From Parapristionchus giblindavisi (lineage: Eukaryota > Nematoda > Chromadorea > Rhabditida > Diplogasteridae), in NCBI GenBank assembly GCA_943737045.1, contig CALSFV010000212.1, positions 1,473,001-1,537,000 of the forward strand: a stretch of DNA of 64,000 nucleotides, given 5' to 3'. A program made the position numbers and the translations under genes. Position 1 is the stretch's first letter; each line of letters opens with the position of its first letter. Of this stretch, positions 50,252 through 63,941 are shown in pieces. The notes beneath the pieces are model-generated. The model saw only the letters and a list, made by a program, of their open reading frames with translations. It was not told where the DNA came from and searched no databases.

Positions 50252-53200
50252 TGCATTTTCGCTACAAAACAATTCATAACAAGTCAAATTGTCAACGATA
50301 CTAATCGTGTCATATACCATGTGAAAGAGAAAGAAATTCTGAATCGCACACACTTCAGCTCATGTCGAACCGTATTATTTTACGATCGCCACAATGGCCG
50401 AAGTACAAAAGTAGCTTTAACTCTTATATGATAAAAATTACTTGTGAAATGTGAAAATGGCAATGATACCTATCGTGTCGTATACCCAACGAAAGAGCAA
50501 AAAAATCTGAATACGATACACTTTTCCATTCCTGAACAACGGTCACATAGGCCAAAATGCTAAATTATCTTCCAGTACTCTTTGCATTTTCGCTACAAAA
50601 CAATTCATGACAAGTCAAATTGTCAACGATACTAATCGTGTCATATACCATGTGAAAGAGAAAGAAATTCTGAATCGTACTCACTTCAGCTCATGTCGAA
50701 CCGTATTATTTTACGGTCGCCACAATGGCCGAAGTACAAAAGTAGCTTTTACTCTTATATGATAAAAATTACTTGTGAAATGTGAAAATGGCAATGATAC
50801 CTATCGTGTCGTATACCCAACGAAAGAGCAAAAAAATCTGAATACGATACACTTTTCCATTCCTGAACAACGGTCACATAGGCCAAAATGCTAAATTATC
50901 TTCTAGTACCTTTACCTTACCTTAGAGTACCTTGGAGTACCTTTGCATTTTCGCTACAAAACAATTCATGACAAGTCAAATTGTCAACGATACTAATCGT
51001 GTCATATACCATGTGAAAGAGAAAGAAATTCTGAATCGCACACACTTCAGCTCATGTCGAACCGTATTATTTTACGATCGCCACAATGGCCGAAGTACAA
51101 AAGTAGCTTTAACTCTTATATGATAAAAATTACTTGTGAAATGTGAAAATGGCAATGATACCTATCGTGTCGTATACCCAACGAAAGAGCAAAAAAATCT
51201 GAATACGATACACTTTTCCATTCCTGAACAACGGTCACATAGGCCAAAATGCTAAATTATCTTCCAGTACTCTTTGCATTTTCGCTACAAAACAATTCAT
51301 GACAAGTCAAATTGTCAACGACACTAATCGTGTCATATACCATGTGAAAGAGAAAGAAATTCTGAATCGCACACACTTCAGCTCATGTCGAACCGTATTA
51401 TTTTACGATCGCCACAATGGCCGAAGTACAAAAGTAGCTTTAACTCTTATATGATAAAAATTACTTGTGAAATGTGAAAATGGCAATGATACCTATCGTG
51501 TCGTATACCCAACGAAAGAGCAAAAAAATCTGAATACGATACACTTTTCCATTCCTGAACAACGGTCACATAGGCCAAAATGCTAAATTATCTTCCAGTA
51601 CTCTTTGCATTTTCGCTACAAAACAATTCATGACAAGTCAAATTGTCAACGATACTAATCGTGTCATATACCATGTGAAAGAGAAAGAAATTCTGAATCG
51701 TACTCACTTCAGCTCATGTCGAACCGTATTATTTTACGGTCGCCACAATGGCCGAAGTACAAAAGTAGCTTTTACTCTTATATGATAAAAATTACTTGTG
51801 AAATGTGAAAATGGCAATGATACCTATCGTGTCGTATACCCAACGAAAGAGCAAAAAAATCTGAATACGATACACTTTTCCATTCCTGAACAACGGTCAC
51901 ATAGGCCAAAATGCTAAATTATCTTCCAGTACTCTTTGCATTTTCGCTACAAAACAATTCATGACAAGTCAAATTGTCAACGATACTAATCGTGTCATAT
52001 ACCATGTGAAAGAGAAAGAAATTCTGAATCGCACACACTTCAGCTCATGTCGAACCGTATTATTTTACGATCGCCACAATGGCCGAAGTACAAAAGTAGC
52101 TTTTACTCTTATATGATAAAAATTACTTGTGAAATGTGAAAATGGCAATGATTCCTATCGTGTCGTATACCCAACGAAAGAGCAAAAAAATCTGAATACG
52201 ATACACTTTTCCATTCCTGAACAACGGTCACATAGGCGAAAATGCTAAATTATCTTCCAGTACTCTTTGCATTTTCGCTACAAAACAATTCATGACAAGT
52301 CAAATTGTCAACGATACTAATCGTGTCATATACCATGTGAAAGAGAAAGAAATTCTGAATCGTACTCACTTCAGCTCATGTCGAACCGTATTATTTTACG
52401 GTCGCCACAATGGCCGAAGTACAAAAGTAGCTTTTACTCTTATATGATAAAAATTACTTGTGAAATGTGAAAATGGCAATGATACCTATCGTGTCGTATA
52501 CCCAACGAAAGAGCAAAAAAATCTGAATACGATACACTTTTCCATTCCTGAACAACGGTCACATAGGCCAAAATGCTAAATTATCTTCCAGTACTCTTTG
52601 CATTTTCGCTACAAAACAATTCATGACAAGTCAAATTGTCAACGATACTAATCGTGTCATATAACATGTGAAAGAGAAAAAAATTCTGAATCGTACACAC
52701 TTCAGCTCATGTCGAACCGTATTATTTTACGATCGCCACAATGGCCGAAGTACAAAAGTAGCTTTTACTCATATATGATAAAAATTACTTGTGAAATGTG
52801 AAATTGGCAATGATACCTATCGTGTCGTATACCCAACGAAAGAGCAAAAAAATCTGAATACGATACACTTTTCCATTCCTGAACAGCGGTCACATAGGCC
52901 AAAATGCTAAATTATCTTCCAGTACTCTTTGCATTTTTGCTACAAAACAATTCATGACAAGTCAAATTGTCAACGATACTAATCGTGTCATATACCATGT
53001 GAAAGAGAAAGAAATTCTGAATCGTACACACTTCAGCTCATGTCGAACCGTATTATTTTACGGTCGCCACAATGGCCGAAGTACAAAAGTAGCTTTTACT
53101 CTTATATGATAAAAATTACTTGTGAAATGTGAAATTGGCAATGATACCTATCGTGTCGTATACCCAACGAAAGAGCAAAAAAATCTGAATACGATACACT

Positions 53201-53621
53201 TTTCCATTCCTGAACAACGGTCACATAGGCCAAAATGCTAAATTATCTTCCAGTACTCTTTGCATTTTCGCTACAAAACAATTCATGACAAGTCAAATTG
53301 TCAACGATACTAATCGTGTCATATACCATGTGAAAGAGAAAGAAATTCTGAATCGTACTCACTTCAGCTCATGTCGAACAGTATTATTTTACGGTCGCCA
53401 CAATGGCCGAAGTACAAAAGTAGCTTTAACTCTTATATGATAAAAATTACTTGTGAAATGTGAAAATGGCAATGATACCTATCGTGTCGTATAACCAACG
53501 AAAGAGCAAAAAAATCTGAATACGATACACTTTTCCATTCCTGAACAACGGTCACATAGGCCAAAATGCTAAATTATCTTCTAGTACCTTTACCTTACCT
53601 TAGAGTACCTTGGAGTACCTT
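50252..53621 (+). repeat. 692-bp dimer then eight monomers of mixed type
   Basis: Starts at 50,252, 50,583 and 50,944 form one 331+361 pair. Seven 331-bp and one 361-bp unit follow, up to 53,622. Private variants include CATAACAAG at 50,277 (in place of CATGACAAG), CAACGACACTAA at about 51,317 and GGCGAAAATG at about 52,237. The last units (52,599 CATATAACATG, 52,930 CATTTTTGC, 53,261 CGAACAGT plus ATAACCAACG) start the variant set used further right. Confidence 0.8.
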
Positions 53622-56600
53622 TGCATTTTCGCTACAAAACAATTCATGACAAGTCAAATTGTCAACGATACTAATCGTGTCATATACCATGTGAAAGAGA
53701 AAGAAATTCTGAATCGTACTCACTTCAGCTCATGTCGAACCGTATTATTTTACGGTCGCCACAATGGCCGAAGTACAAAAGTAGCTTTAACTCTTATATG
53801 ATAAAAATTACTTGTGAAATGTGAAAATGGCAATGATACCTATCGTGTCGTATACTCAACGAAAGAGCAAAAAAATCTGAATACGATACACTTTTCCATT
53901 CCTGAACAACGGTCACATAGGCCAAAATGCTAAATTATCTTCCAGTACTCTTTGCATTTTCGCTACAAAACAATTCATGACAAGTCAAATTGTCAACGAT
54001 ACTAATCGTGTCATATACCATGTGAAAGAGAAAGAAATTCTGAATCGTACACACTTCAGCTCATGTCGAACCGAATTATTTTACGGTCGCCACAATGGCC
54101 GAAGTACAAAAGTAGCTTTTACTCTTATATGATAAAAATTACTTGTGAAATGTGAAAATGGCAATGATACCTATCGTGTCGTATACCCAACGAAAGAGCA
54201 AAAAAATCTGAATACGATACACTTTTCCATTCCTGAACAACGGTCACATAGGCCAAAATGCTAAATTATCTTCCAGTACTCTTTGCATTTTTGCTACAAA
54301 ACAATTCATGACAAGTCAAATTGTCAACGATACTAATCGTGTCATATACCATGTGAAAGAGAAAGAAATTCTGAATCGTACTCACTTCAGCTCATGTCGA
54401 ACCGTATTATTTTACGGTCGCCACAATGGCCGAAGTACAAAAGTAGCTTTAACTCTTATATGATAAAAATTACTTGTGAAATGTGAAAATGGCAATGATA
54501 CCTATCGTGTCGTATACCCAACGAAAGAGCAAAAAAATCTGAATACGATACACTTTTCCATTCCTGAACAACGGTCACATAGGCCAAAATGCTAAATTAT
54601 CTTCCAGTACTCTTTGCATTTTTGCTACAAAACAATTCATGACAAGTCAAATTGTCAACGATACTAATCGTGTCATATACCATGTGAAAGAGAAAGAAAT
54701 TCTGAATCGTACACACTTCAGCTCATGTCGAACCGTATTATTTTACGGTCGCCACAATGGCCGAAGTACAAAAGTAGCTTTTACTCTTATATGATAAAAA
54801 TTACTTGTGAAATGTGAAATTGGCAATGATACCTATCGTGTCGTATACCCAACGAAAGAGCAAAAAAATCTGAATACGATACACTTTTCCATTCCTGAAC
54901 AACGGTCACATAGGCCAAAATGCTAAATTATCTTCCAGTACTCTTTGCATTTTCGCTACAAAACAATTCATGACAAGTCAAATTGTCAACGATACTAATC
55001 GTGTCATATACCATGTGAAAGAGAAAGAAATTCTGAATCGTACTCACTTCAGCTCATGTCGAACAGTATTATTTTACGGTCGCCACAATGGCCGAAGTAC
55101 AAAAGTAGCTTTAACTCTTATATGATAAAAATTACTTGTGAAATGTGAAAATGGCAATGATACCTATCGTGTCGTATAACCAACGAAAGAGCAAAAAAAT
55201 CTGAATACGATACACTTTTCCATTCCTGAACAACGGTCACATAGGCCAAAATGCTAAATTATCTTCTAGTACCTTTACCTTACCTTAGAGTACCTTGGAG
55301 TACCTTTGCATTTTCGCTACAAAACAATTCATGACAAGTCAAATTGTCAACGATACTAATCGTGTCATATATCATGTGAAAGAGAAAGAAATTCTGAATC
55401 GTACTCACTTCAGCTCATGTCGAACCGTATTATTTTACGGTCGCCACAATGGCCGAAGTACAAAAGTAGCTTTAACTCTTATATGATAAAAATTACTTGT
55501 GAAATGTGAAAATGGCAATGATACCTATCGTGTCGTATACCCAACGAAAGAGCAAAAAAATCTGAATACGATACACTTTTCCATTCCTGAACAACGGTCA
55601 CATAGGCCAAAATGCTAAATTATCTTCCAGTACTCTTTGCATTTTTGCTACAAAACAATTCATGACAAGTCAAATTGTCAACGATACTAATCGTGTCATA
55701 TTCCATGTGAAAGAGAAAGAAATTCTGAATCGTACACACTTCAGCTCATGTCGAACCGTATTATTTTACGGTCGCCACAATGGCCGAAGTACAAAAGTAG
55801 CTTTTACTCTTATATGATAAAAATTACTTGTGAAATGTGAAATTGGCAATGATACCTATCGTGTCGTATACCCAACTAAAGAGCAAAAAAATCTGAATAC
55901 GATACACTTTTCCATTCCTGAACAACGGTCACATAGGCCAAAATGCTAAATTATCTTCCAGTACTCTTTGCATTTTCGCTACAAAACAATTCATGACAAG
56001 TCAAATTGTCAACGATACTAATCGTGTCATATACCATGTGAAAGAGAAAGAAATTCTGAATCGTACTCACTTCAGCTCATGTCGAACAGTATTATTTTAC
56101 GGTCGCCACAATGGCCGAAGTACAAAAGTAGCTTTAACTCTTATATGATAAAAATTACTTGTGAAATGTGAAAATGGCAATGATACCTATCGTGTCGTAT
56201 AACCAACGAAAGAGCAAAAAAATCTGAATACGATACACTTTTCCATTCCTGAACAACGGTCACATAGGCCAAAATGCTAAATTATCTTCTAGTACCTTTA
56301 CCTTACCTTAGAGTACCTTGGAGTACCTTTGCATTTTCGCTACAAAACAATTCATGACAAGTCAAATTGTCAACGATACTAATCGTGTCATATACCATGT
56401 GAAAGAGAAAGAAATTCTGAATCGTACTCACTTCAGCTCATGTCGAACCGTATTATTTTACGGTCGCCACAATGGCCGAAGTACAAAAGTAGCTTTAACT
56501 CTTATATGATAAAAATTACTTGTGAAATGTGAAAATGGCAATGATACCTATCGTGTCGTATACTCAACGAAAGAGCAAAAAAATCTGAATACGATACACT

Positions 56601-57713
56601 TTTCCATTCCTGAACAACGGTCACATAGGCCAAAATGCTAAATTATCTTCCAGTACTCTTTGCATTTTCGCTACAAAACAATTCATGACAAGTCAAATTG
56701 TCAACGATACTAATCGTGTCATATACCATGTGAAAGAGAAAGAAATTCTGAATCGTACACACTTCAGCTCATGTCGAACCGAATTATTTTACGGTCGCCA
56801 CAATGGCCGAAGTACAAAAGTAGCTTTTGCTCTTATATGATAAAAATTACTTGTGAAATGTGAAAATGGCAATGATACCTATCGTGTCGTATACCCAACG
56901 AAAGAGCAAAAAAATCTGAATACGATACACTTTTCCATTCCTGAACAACGGTCACATAGGCCAAAATGCTAAATTATCTTCCAGTACTCTTTGCATTTTC
57001 GCTACAAAACAATTCATGACAAGTCAAATTGTCAACGATACTAATCGTGTCATATACCATGTGAAAGAGAAAGAAATTCTGAATCGTACTCACTTCAGCT
57101 CATGTCGAACCGTATTATTTTACGGTCGCCACAATGGCCGAAGTACAAAAGTAGCTTTAACTCTTATATGATAAAAATTACTTGTGAAATGTGAAAATGG
57201 CAATGATACCTATCGTGTCGTATACCCAACGAAAGAGCAAAAAAATCTGAATACGATACACTTTTCCATTCCTGAACAACGGTCACATAGGCCAAAATGC
57301 TAAATTATCTTCTAGTACCTTTACCTTACCTTAGAGTACCTTGGAGTACCTTTGCATTTTCGCTACAAAACAATTCATGACAAGTCAAATTGTCAACGAT
57401 ACTAATCGTGTCATATACCATGTGAAAGAGAAAGAAATTCTGAATCGTACTCACTTCAGCTCATGTCGAACCGTATTATTTTACGGTCGCCACAATGGCC
57501 GAAGTACAAAAGTAGCTTTAACTCTTATATGATAAAAATTACTTGTGAAATGTGAAAATGGCAATGATACCTATCGTGTCGTATACCCAACGAAAGAGCA
57601 AAAAAATCTGAATACGATACACTTTTCCATTCCTGAACAACGGTCACATAGGCCAAAATGCTAAATTATCTTCTAGTACCTTTACCTTACCTTAGAGTAC
57701 CTTGGAGTACCTT
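53622..57713 (+). repeat. 1,685-bp and 1,023-bp HOR variants
   Basis: Long-linked starts are 53,622, 55,307, 56,330, 57,353 and 57,714. CGAACAGTATT plus ATAACCAACG recurs at 53,376, 55,061 and 56,084, steps of 1,685 and 1,023. The trimer 54,615-55,637 (CATTTTTGC + GAAATTGGC, CGAACAGT, long linker, CGTACTC) is repeated at 55,638-56,660 with few changes, such as CCAACTAAAG at about 55,876. Confidence 0.87.
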
Positions 57714-60700
57714 TGCATTTTCGCTACAAAACAATTCATGACAAGTCAAATTGTCAACGATACTAATCGTGTCATATACCATGTGAAAGAGAAAAAAATT
57801 CTGAATCGTACACACTTCAGCTCATGTCGAACCGTATTATTTTACGATCGCCACAATGGCCGATGTACAAAAGTAGCTTTTACTCATATATGATAAAAAT
57901 TACTTGTGAAATGTGAAAATGGCAATGATACCTATCGTGTCGTATACCCAACGAAAGAGCAAAAAAATCTGAATACGATACACTTTTCCATTCCTGAACA
58001 ACGGTCACATAGGCCAAAATGCTAAATTATCTTCCAGTACTCTTTGCATTTTCGCTACAAAACAATTCATGACAAGTCAAATTGTCAACGATACTAATCG
58101 TGTCATATACCATGTGAAAGAGAAAGAAATTCTGAATCGTACACACTTCAGCTCATGTCGAACCGTATTATTTTACGGTCGCCACAATGGCCGAAGTACA
58201 AAAGTAGCTTTAACTCTTATATGATAAAAATTACTTGTGAAATGTGAAAATGGCAATGATACCTATCGTGTCGTATACTCAACGAAAGAGCAAAAAAATC
58301 TGAATACGATACACTTTTCCATTCCTGAACAACGGTCACATAGGCCAAAATGCTAAATTATCTTCCAGTACTCTTTGCATTTTCGCTACAAAACAATTCA
58401 TGACAAGTCAAATTGTCAACGATACTAATCGTGTCATATACCATGTGAAAGAGAAAGAAATTCTGAATCGTACACACTTCAGCTCATGTCGAACCGTATT
58501 ATTTTACGGTCGCCACAATGGCCGAAGTACAAAAGTAGCTTTTACTCTTATATGATAAAAATTACTTGTGAAATGTGAAAATGGCAATGATACCTATCGT
58601 GTCGTATACCCAACGAAAGAGCAAAAAAATCTGAATACGATACACTTTTCCATTCCTGAACAACGGTCACATAGGCCAAAATGCTAAATTATCTTCCAGT
58701 ACTCTTTGCATTTTCGCTACAAAACAATTCATGACAAGTCAAATTGTCAACGATACTAATCGTGTCATATAACATGTGAAAGAGAAAAAAATTCTGAATC
58801 GTACACACTTCAGCTCATGTCGAACCGTATTATTTTACGATCGCCACAATGGCCGAAGTACAAAAGTAGCTTTTACTCATATATGATAAAAATTACTTGT
58901 GAAATGTGAAATTGGCAATGATACCTATCGTGTCGTATACCCAACGAAAGAGCAAAAAAATCTGAATACGATACACTTTTCCATTCCTGAACAACGGTCA
59001 CATAGGCCAAAATGCTAAATTATCTTCCAGTACTCTTTGCATTTTCGCTACAAAACAATTCATGACAAGTCAAATTGTCAACGATACTAATCGTGTCATA
59101 TACCATGTGAAAGAGAAAGAAATTCTGAATCGTACTCACTTCAGCTCATGTCGAACCGTATTATTTTACGGTCCCCACAATGGCCGAAGTACAAAAGTAG
59201 CTTTAACTCTTATATGATAAAAATTACTTGTGAAATGTGAAAATGGCAATGATACCTATCGTGTCGTATACCCAACGAAAGAGCAAAAAAATCTGAATAC
59301 GATACACTTTTCCATTCCTGAACAACGGTCACATAGGCCAAAATGCTAAATTATCTTCTAGTACCTTTACCTTACCTTAGAGTACCTTGGAGTACCTTTG
59401 CATTTTCGCTACAAAACAATTCATGACAAGTCAAATTGTCAACGATACTAATCGTGTCATATACCATGTGAAAGAGAAAGAAATTCTGAATCGTACTCAC
59501 TTCAGCTCATGTCGAACCGTATTATTTTACGGTCGCCACAATGGCCGAAGTACAAAAGTAGCTTTAACTCTTATATGATAAAAATTACTTGTGAAATGTG
59601 AAAATGGCAATGATACCTATCGTGTCGTATACCCAACGAAAGAGCAAAAAAATCTGAATACGATACACTTTTCCATTCCTGAACAACGGTCACATAGGCC
59701 AAAATGCTAAATTATCTTCTAGTACCTTTACCTTACCTTAGAGTACCTTGGAGTACCTTTGCATTTTCGCTACAAAACAATTCATGACAAGTCAAATTGT
59801 CAACGATACTAATCGTGTCATATATGCTAAATTATCTTCTAGTACCTTTACCTTACCTTAGAGTACCTTGGAGTACCTTTGCATTTTCGCTACAAAACAA
59901 TTCATGACAAGTCAAATTGTCAACGATACTAATCGTGTCATATACCATGTGAAAGAGAAAAAAATTCTGAATCGTACACACTTCAGCTCATGTCGAACCG
60001 TATTATTTTACGATCGCCACAATGGCCGATGTACAAAAGTAGCTTTTACTCATATATGATAAAAATTACTTGTGAAATGTGAAAATGGCAATGATACCTA
60101 TCGTGTCGTATACCCAACGAAAGAGCAAAAAAATCTGAATACGATACACTTTTCCATTCCTGAACAACGGTCACATAGGCCAAAATGCTAAATTATCTTC
60201 CAGTACTCTTTGCATTTTCGCTACAAAACAATTCATGACAAGTCAAATTGTCAACGATACTAATCGTGTCATATACCATGTGAAAGAGAAAGAAATTCTG
60301 AATCGTACACACTTCAGCTCATGTCGAACCGTATTATTTTACGGTCGCCACAATGGCCGAAGTACAAAAGTAGCTTTAACTCTTATATGATAAAAATTAC
60401 TTGTGAAATGTGAAAATGGCAATGATACCTATCGTGTCGTATACTCAACGAAAGAGCAAAAAAATCTGAATACGATACACTTTTCCATTCCTGAACAACG
60501 GTCACATAGGCCAAAATGCTAAATTATCTTCCAGTACTCTTTGCATTTTCGCTACAAAACAATTCATGACAAGTCAAATTGTCAACGATACTAATCGTGT
60601 CATATACCATGTGAAAGAGAAAGAAATTCTGAATCGTACACACTTCAGCTCATGTCGAACCGTATTATTTTACGGTCGCCACAATGGCCGAAGTACAAAA

Positions 60701-63700
60701 GTAGCTTTTACTCTTATATGATAAAAATTACTTGTGAAATGTGAAAATGGCAATGATACCTATCGTGTCGTATACCCAACGAAAGAGCAAAAAAATCTGA
60801 ATACGATACACTTTTCCATTCCTGAACAACGGTCACATAGGCCAAAATGCTAAATTATCTTCCAGTACTCTTTGCATTTTCGCTACAAAACAATTCATGA
60901 CAAGTCAAATTGTCAACGATACTAATCGTGTCATATAACATGTGAAAGAGAAAAAAATTCTGAATCGTACACACTTCAGCTCATGTCGAACCGTATTATT
61001 TTACGATCGCCACAATGGCCGAAGTACAAAAGTAGCTTTTACTCATATATGATAAAAATTACTTGTGAAATGTGAAATTGGCAATGATACCTATCGTGTC
61101 GTATACCCAACGAAAGAGCAAAAAAATCTGAATACGATACACTTTTCCATTCCTGAACAACGGTCACATAGGCCAAAATGCTAAATTATCTTCCAGTACT
61201 CTTTGCATTTTCGCTACAAAACAATTCATGACAAGTCAAATTGTCAACGATACTAATCGTGTCATATACCATGTGAAAGAGAAAGAAATTCTGAATCGTA
61301 CTCACTTCAGCTCATGTCGAACCGTATTATTTTACGGTCCCCACAATGGCCGAAGTACAAAAGTAGCTTTAACTCTTATATGATAAAAATTACTTGTGAA
61401 ATGTGAAAATGGCAATGATACCTATCGTGTCGTATACCCAACGAAAGAGCAAAAAAATCTGAATACGATACACTTTTCCATTCCTGAACAACGGTCACAT
61501 AGGCCAAAATGCTAAATTATCTTCTAGTACCTTTACCTTACCTTAGAGTACCTTGGAGTACCTTTGCATTTTCGCTACAAAACAATTCATGACAAGTCAA
61601 ATTGTCAACGATACTAATCGTGTCATATACCATGTGAAAGAGAAAGAAATTCTGAATCGTACTCACTTCAGCTCATGTCGAACCGTATTATTTTACGGTC
61701 GCCACAATGGCCGAAGTACAAAAGTAGCTTTAACTCTTATATGATAAAAATTACTTGTGAAATGTGAAAATGGCAATGATACCTATCGTGTCGTATACCC
61801 AACGAAAGAGCAAAAAAATCTGAATACGATACACTTTTCCATTCCTGAACAACGGTCACATAGGCCAAAATGCTAAATTATCTTCTAGTACCTTTACCTT
61901 ACCTTAGAGTACCTTGGAGTACCTTTGCATTTTCGCTACAAAACAATTCATGACAAGTCAAATTGTCAACGATACTAATCGTGTCATATACCATGTGAAA
62001 GAGAAAAAAATTCTGAATCGTACACACTTCAGCTCATGTCGAACCGTATTATTTTACGATCGCCACAATGGCCGATGTACAAAAGTAGCTTTTACTCATA
62101 TATGATAAAAATTACTTGTGAAATGTGAAAATGGCAATGATACCTATCGTGTCGTATACCCAACGAAAGAGCAAAAAAATCTGAATACGATACACTTTTC
62201 CATTCCTGAACAACGGTCACATAGGCCAAAATGCTAAATTATCTTCCAGTACTCTTTGCATTTTCGCTACAAAACAATTCATGACAAGTCAAATTGTCAA
62301 CGATACTAATCGTGTCATATACCATGTGAAAGAGAAAGAAATTCTGAATCGTACACACTTCAGCTCATGTCGAACCGTATTATTTTACGGTCGCCACAAT
62401 GGCCGAAGTACAAAAGTAGCTTTAACTCTTATATGATAAAAATTACTTGTGAAATGTGAAAATGGCAATGATACCTATCGTGTCGTATACTCAACGAAAG
62501 AGCAAAAAAATCTGAATACGATACACTTTTCCATTCCTGAACAACGGTCACATAGGCCAAAATGCTAAATTATCTTCCAGTACTCTTTGCATTTTCGCTA
62601 CAAAACAATTCATGACAAGTCAAATTGTCAACGATACTAATCGTGTCATATACCATGTGAAAGAGAAAGAAATTCTGAATCGTACACACTTCAGCTCATG
62701 TCGAACCGTATTATTTTACGGTCGCCACAATGGCCGAAGTACAAAAGTAGCTTTTACTCTTATATGATAAAAATTACTTGTGAAATGTGAAAATGGCAAT
62801 GATACCTATCGTGTCGTATACCCAACGAAAGAGCAAAAAAATCTGAATACGATACACTTTTCCATTCCTGAACAACGGTCACATAGGCCAAAATGCTAAA
62901 TTATCTTCCAGTACTCTTTGCATTTTCGCTACAAAACAATTCATGACAAGTCAAATTGTCAACGATACTAATCGTGTCATATAACATGTGAAAGAGAAAA
63001 AAATTCTGAATCGTACACACTTCAGCTCATGTCGAACCGTATTATTTTACGATCGCCACAATGGCCGAAGTACAAAAGTAGCTTTTACTCATATATGATA
63101 AAAATTACTTGTGAAATGTGAAATTGGCAATGATACCTATCGTGTCGTATACCCAACGAAAGAGCAAAAAAATCTGAATACGATACACTTTTCCATTCCT
63201 GAACAACGGTCACATAGGCCAAAATGCTAAATTATCTTCCAGTACTCTTTGCATTTTCGCTACAAAACAATTCATGACAAGTCAAATTGTCAACGATACT
63301 AATCGTGTCATATACCATGTGAAAGAGAAAGAAATTCTGAATCGTACTCACTTCAGCTCATGTCGAACCGTATTATTTTACGGTCGCCACAATGGCCGAA
63401 GTACAAAAGTAGCTTTAACTCTTATATGATAAAAATTACTTGTGAAATGTGAAAATGGCAATGATACCTATCGTGTCGTATACCCAACGAAAGAGCAAAA
63501 AAATCTGAATACGATACACTTTTCCATTCCTGAACAACGGTCACATAGGCCAAAATGCTAAATTATCTTCTAGTACCTTTACCTTACCTTAGAGTACCTT
63601 GGAGTACCTTTGCATTTTCGCTACAAAACAATTCATGACAAGTCAAATTGTCAACGATACTAATCGTGTCATATACCATGTGAAAGAGAAAGAAATTCTG

Positions 63701-63941
63701 AATCGTACTCACTTCAGCTCATGTCGAACCGTATTATTTTACGGTCGCCACAATGGCCGAAGTACAAAAGTAGCTTTAACTCTTATATGATAAAAATTAC
63801 TTGTGAAATGTGAAAATGGCAATGATACCTATCGTGTCGTATACTCAACGAAAGAGCAAAAAAATCTGAATACGATACACTTTTCCATTCCTGAACAACG
63901 GTCACATAGGCCAAAATGCTAAATTATCTTCCAGTACTCTT
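57714..63941 (+). repeat. 2,046-bp hexameric HOR (361+361+4x331), three copies, the last diverging at its end
   Basis: Long-linked pairs sit at 57,353/57,714, 59,399/59,760, 61,565/61,926 and 63,611. Markers repeat in order: GCCGATGTAC, ATACTCAACG (58,275, 60,441, 62,487), CATATAACATG (about 58,768, 60,934, 62,980) and GAAATTGGC. The 2,046-bp step becomes 2,166 once because of a 120-bp duplication. GGTCCCCAC at about 59,171 and 61,337 is absent from the third copy. The unit at 63,611 instead carries ATACTCAACG and a short linker, like those at 53,622 and 56,330. Confidence 0.9.
59704..59943 (+). repeat. 120-bp partial tandem duplication inside a monomer
   Basis: The segment from ATGCTAAATTATC through the long linker to GTGTCATAT (59,704-59,823) is directly repeated at 59,824-59,943. 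The join reads GTGTCATATATGCTAAATT, where normal copies have GTGTCATATACC and CCAAAATGCTAAATT. Only an AT dinucleotide of overlap is seen. The two monomer starts, 59,760 and 59,880, are exactly 120 bp apart. Confidence 0.92.

Noticed and set aside
10919..63790. Dozens of near-identical 63-codon plus-strand open frames beginning in the long linker, and a few of 66-67 codons
   Set aside because: Most start at TTG, not ATG. They exist only because the monomer is repeated, end at the same TGA after TCATATA/CTTATA, are broken by simple 1-bp indels in many monomers, and match no domain I recognise. They are satellite sequence, not genes.
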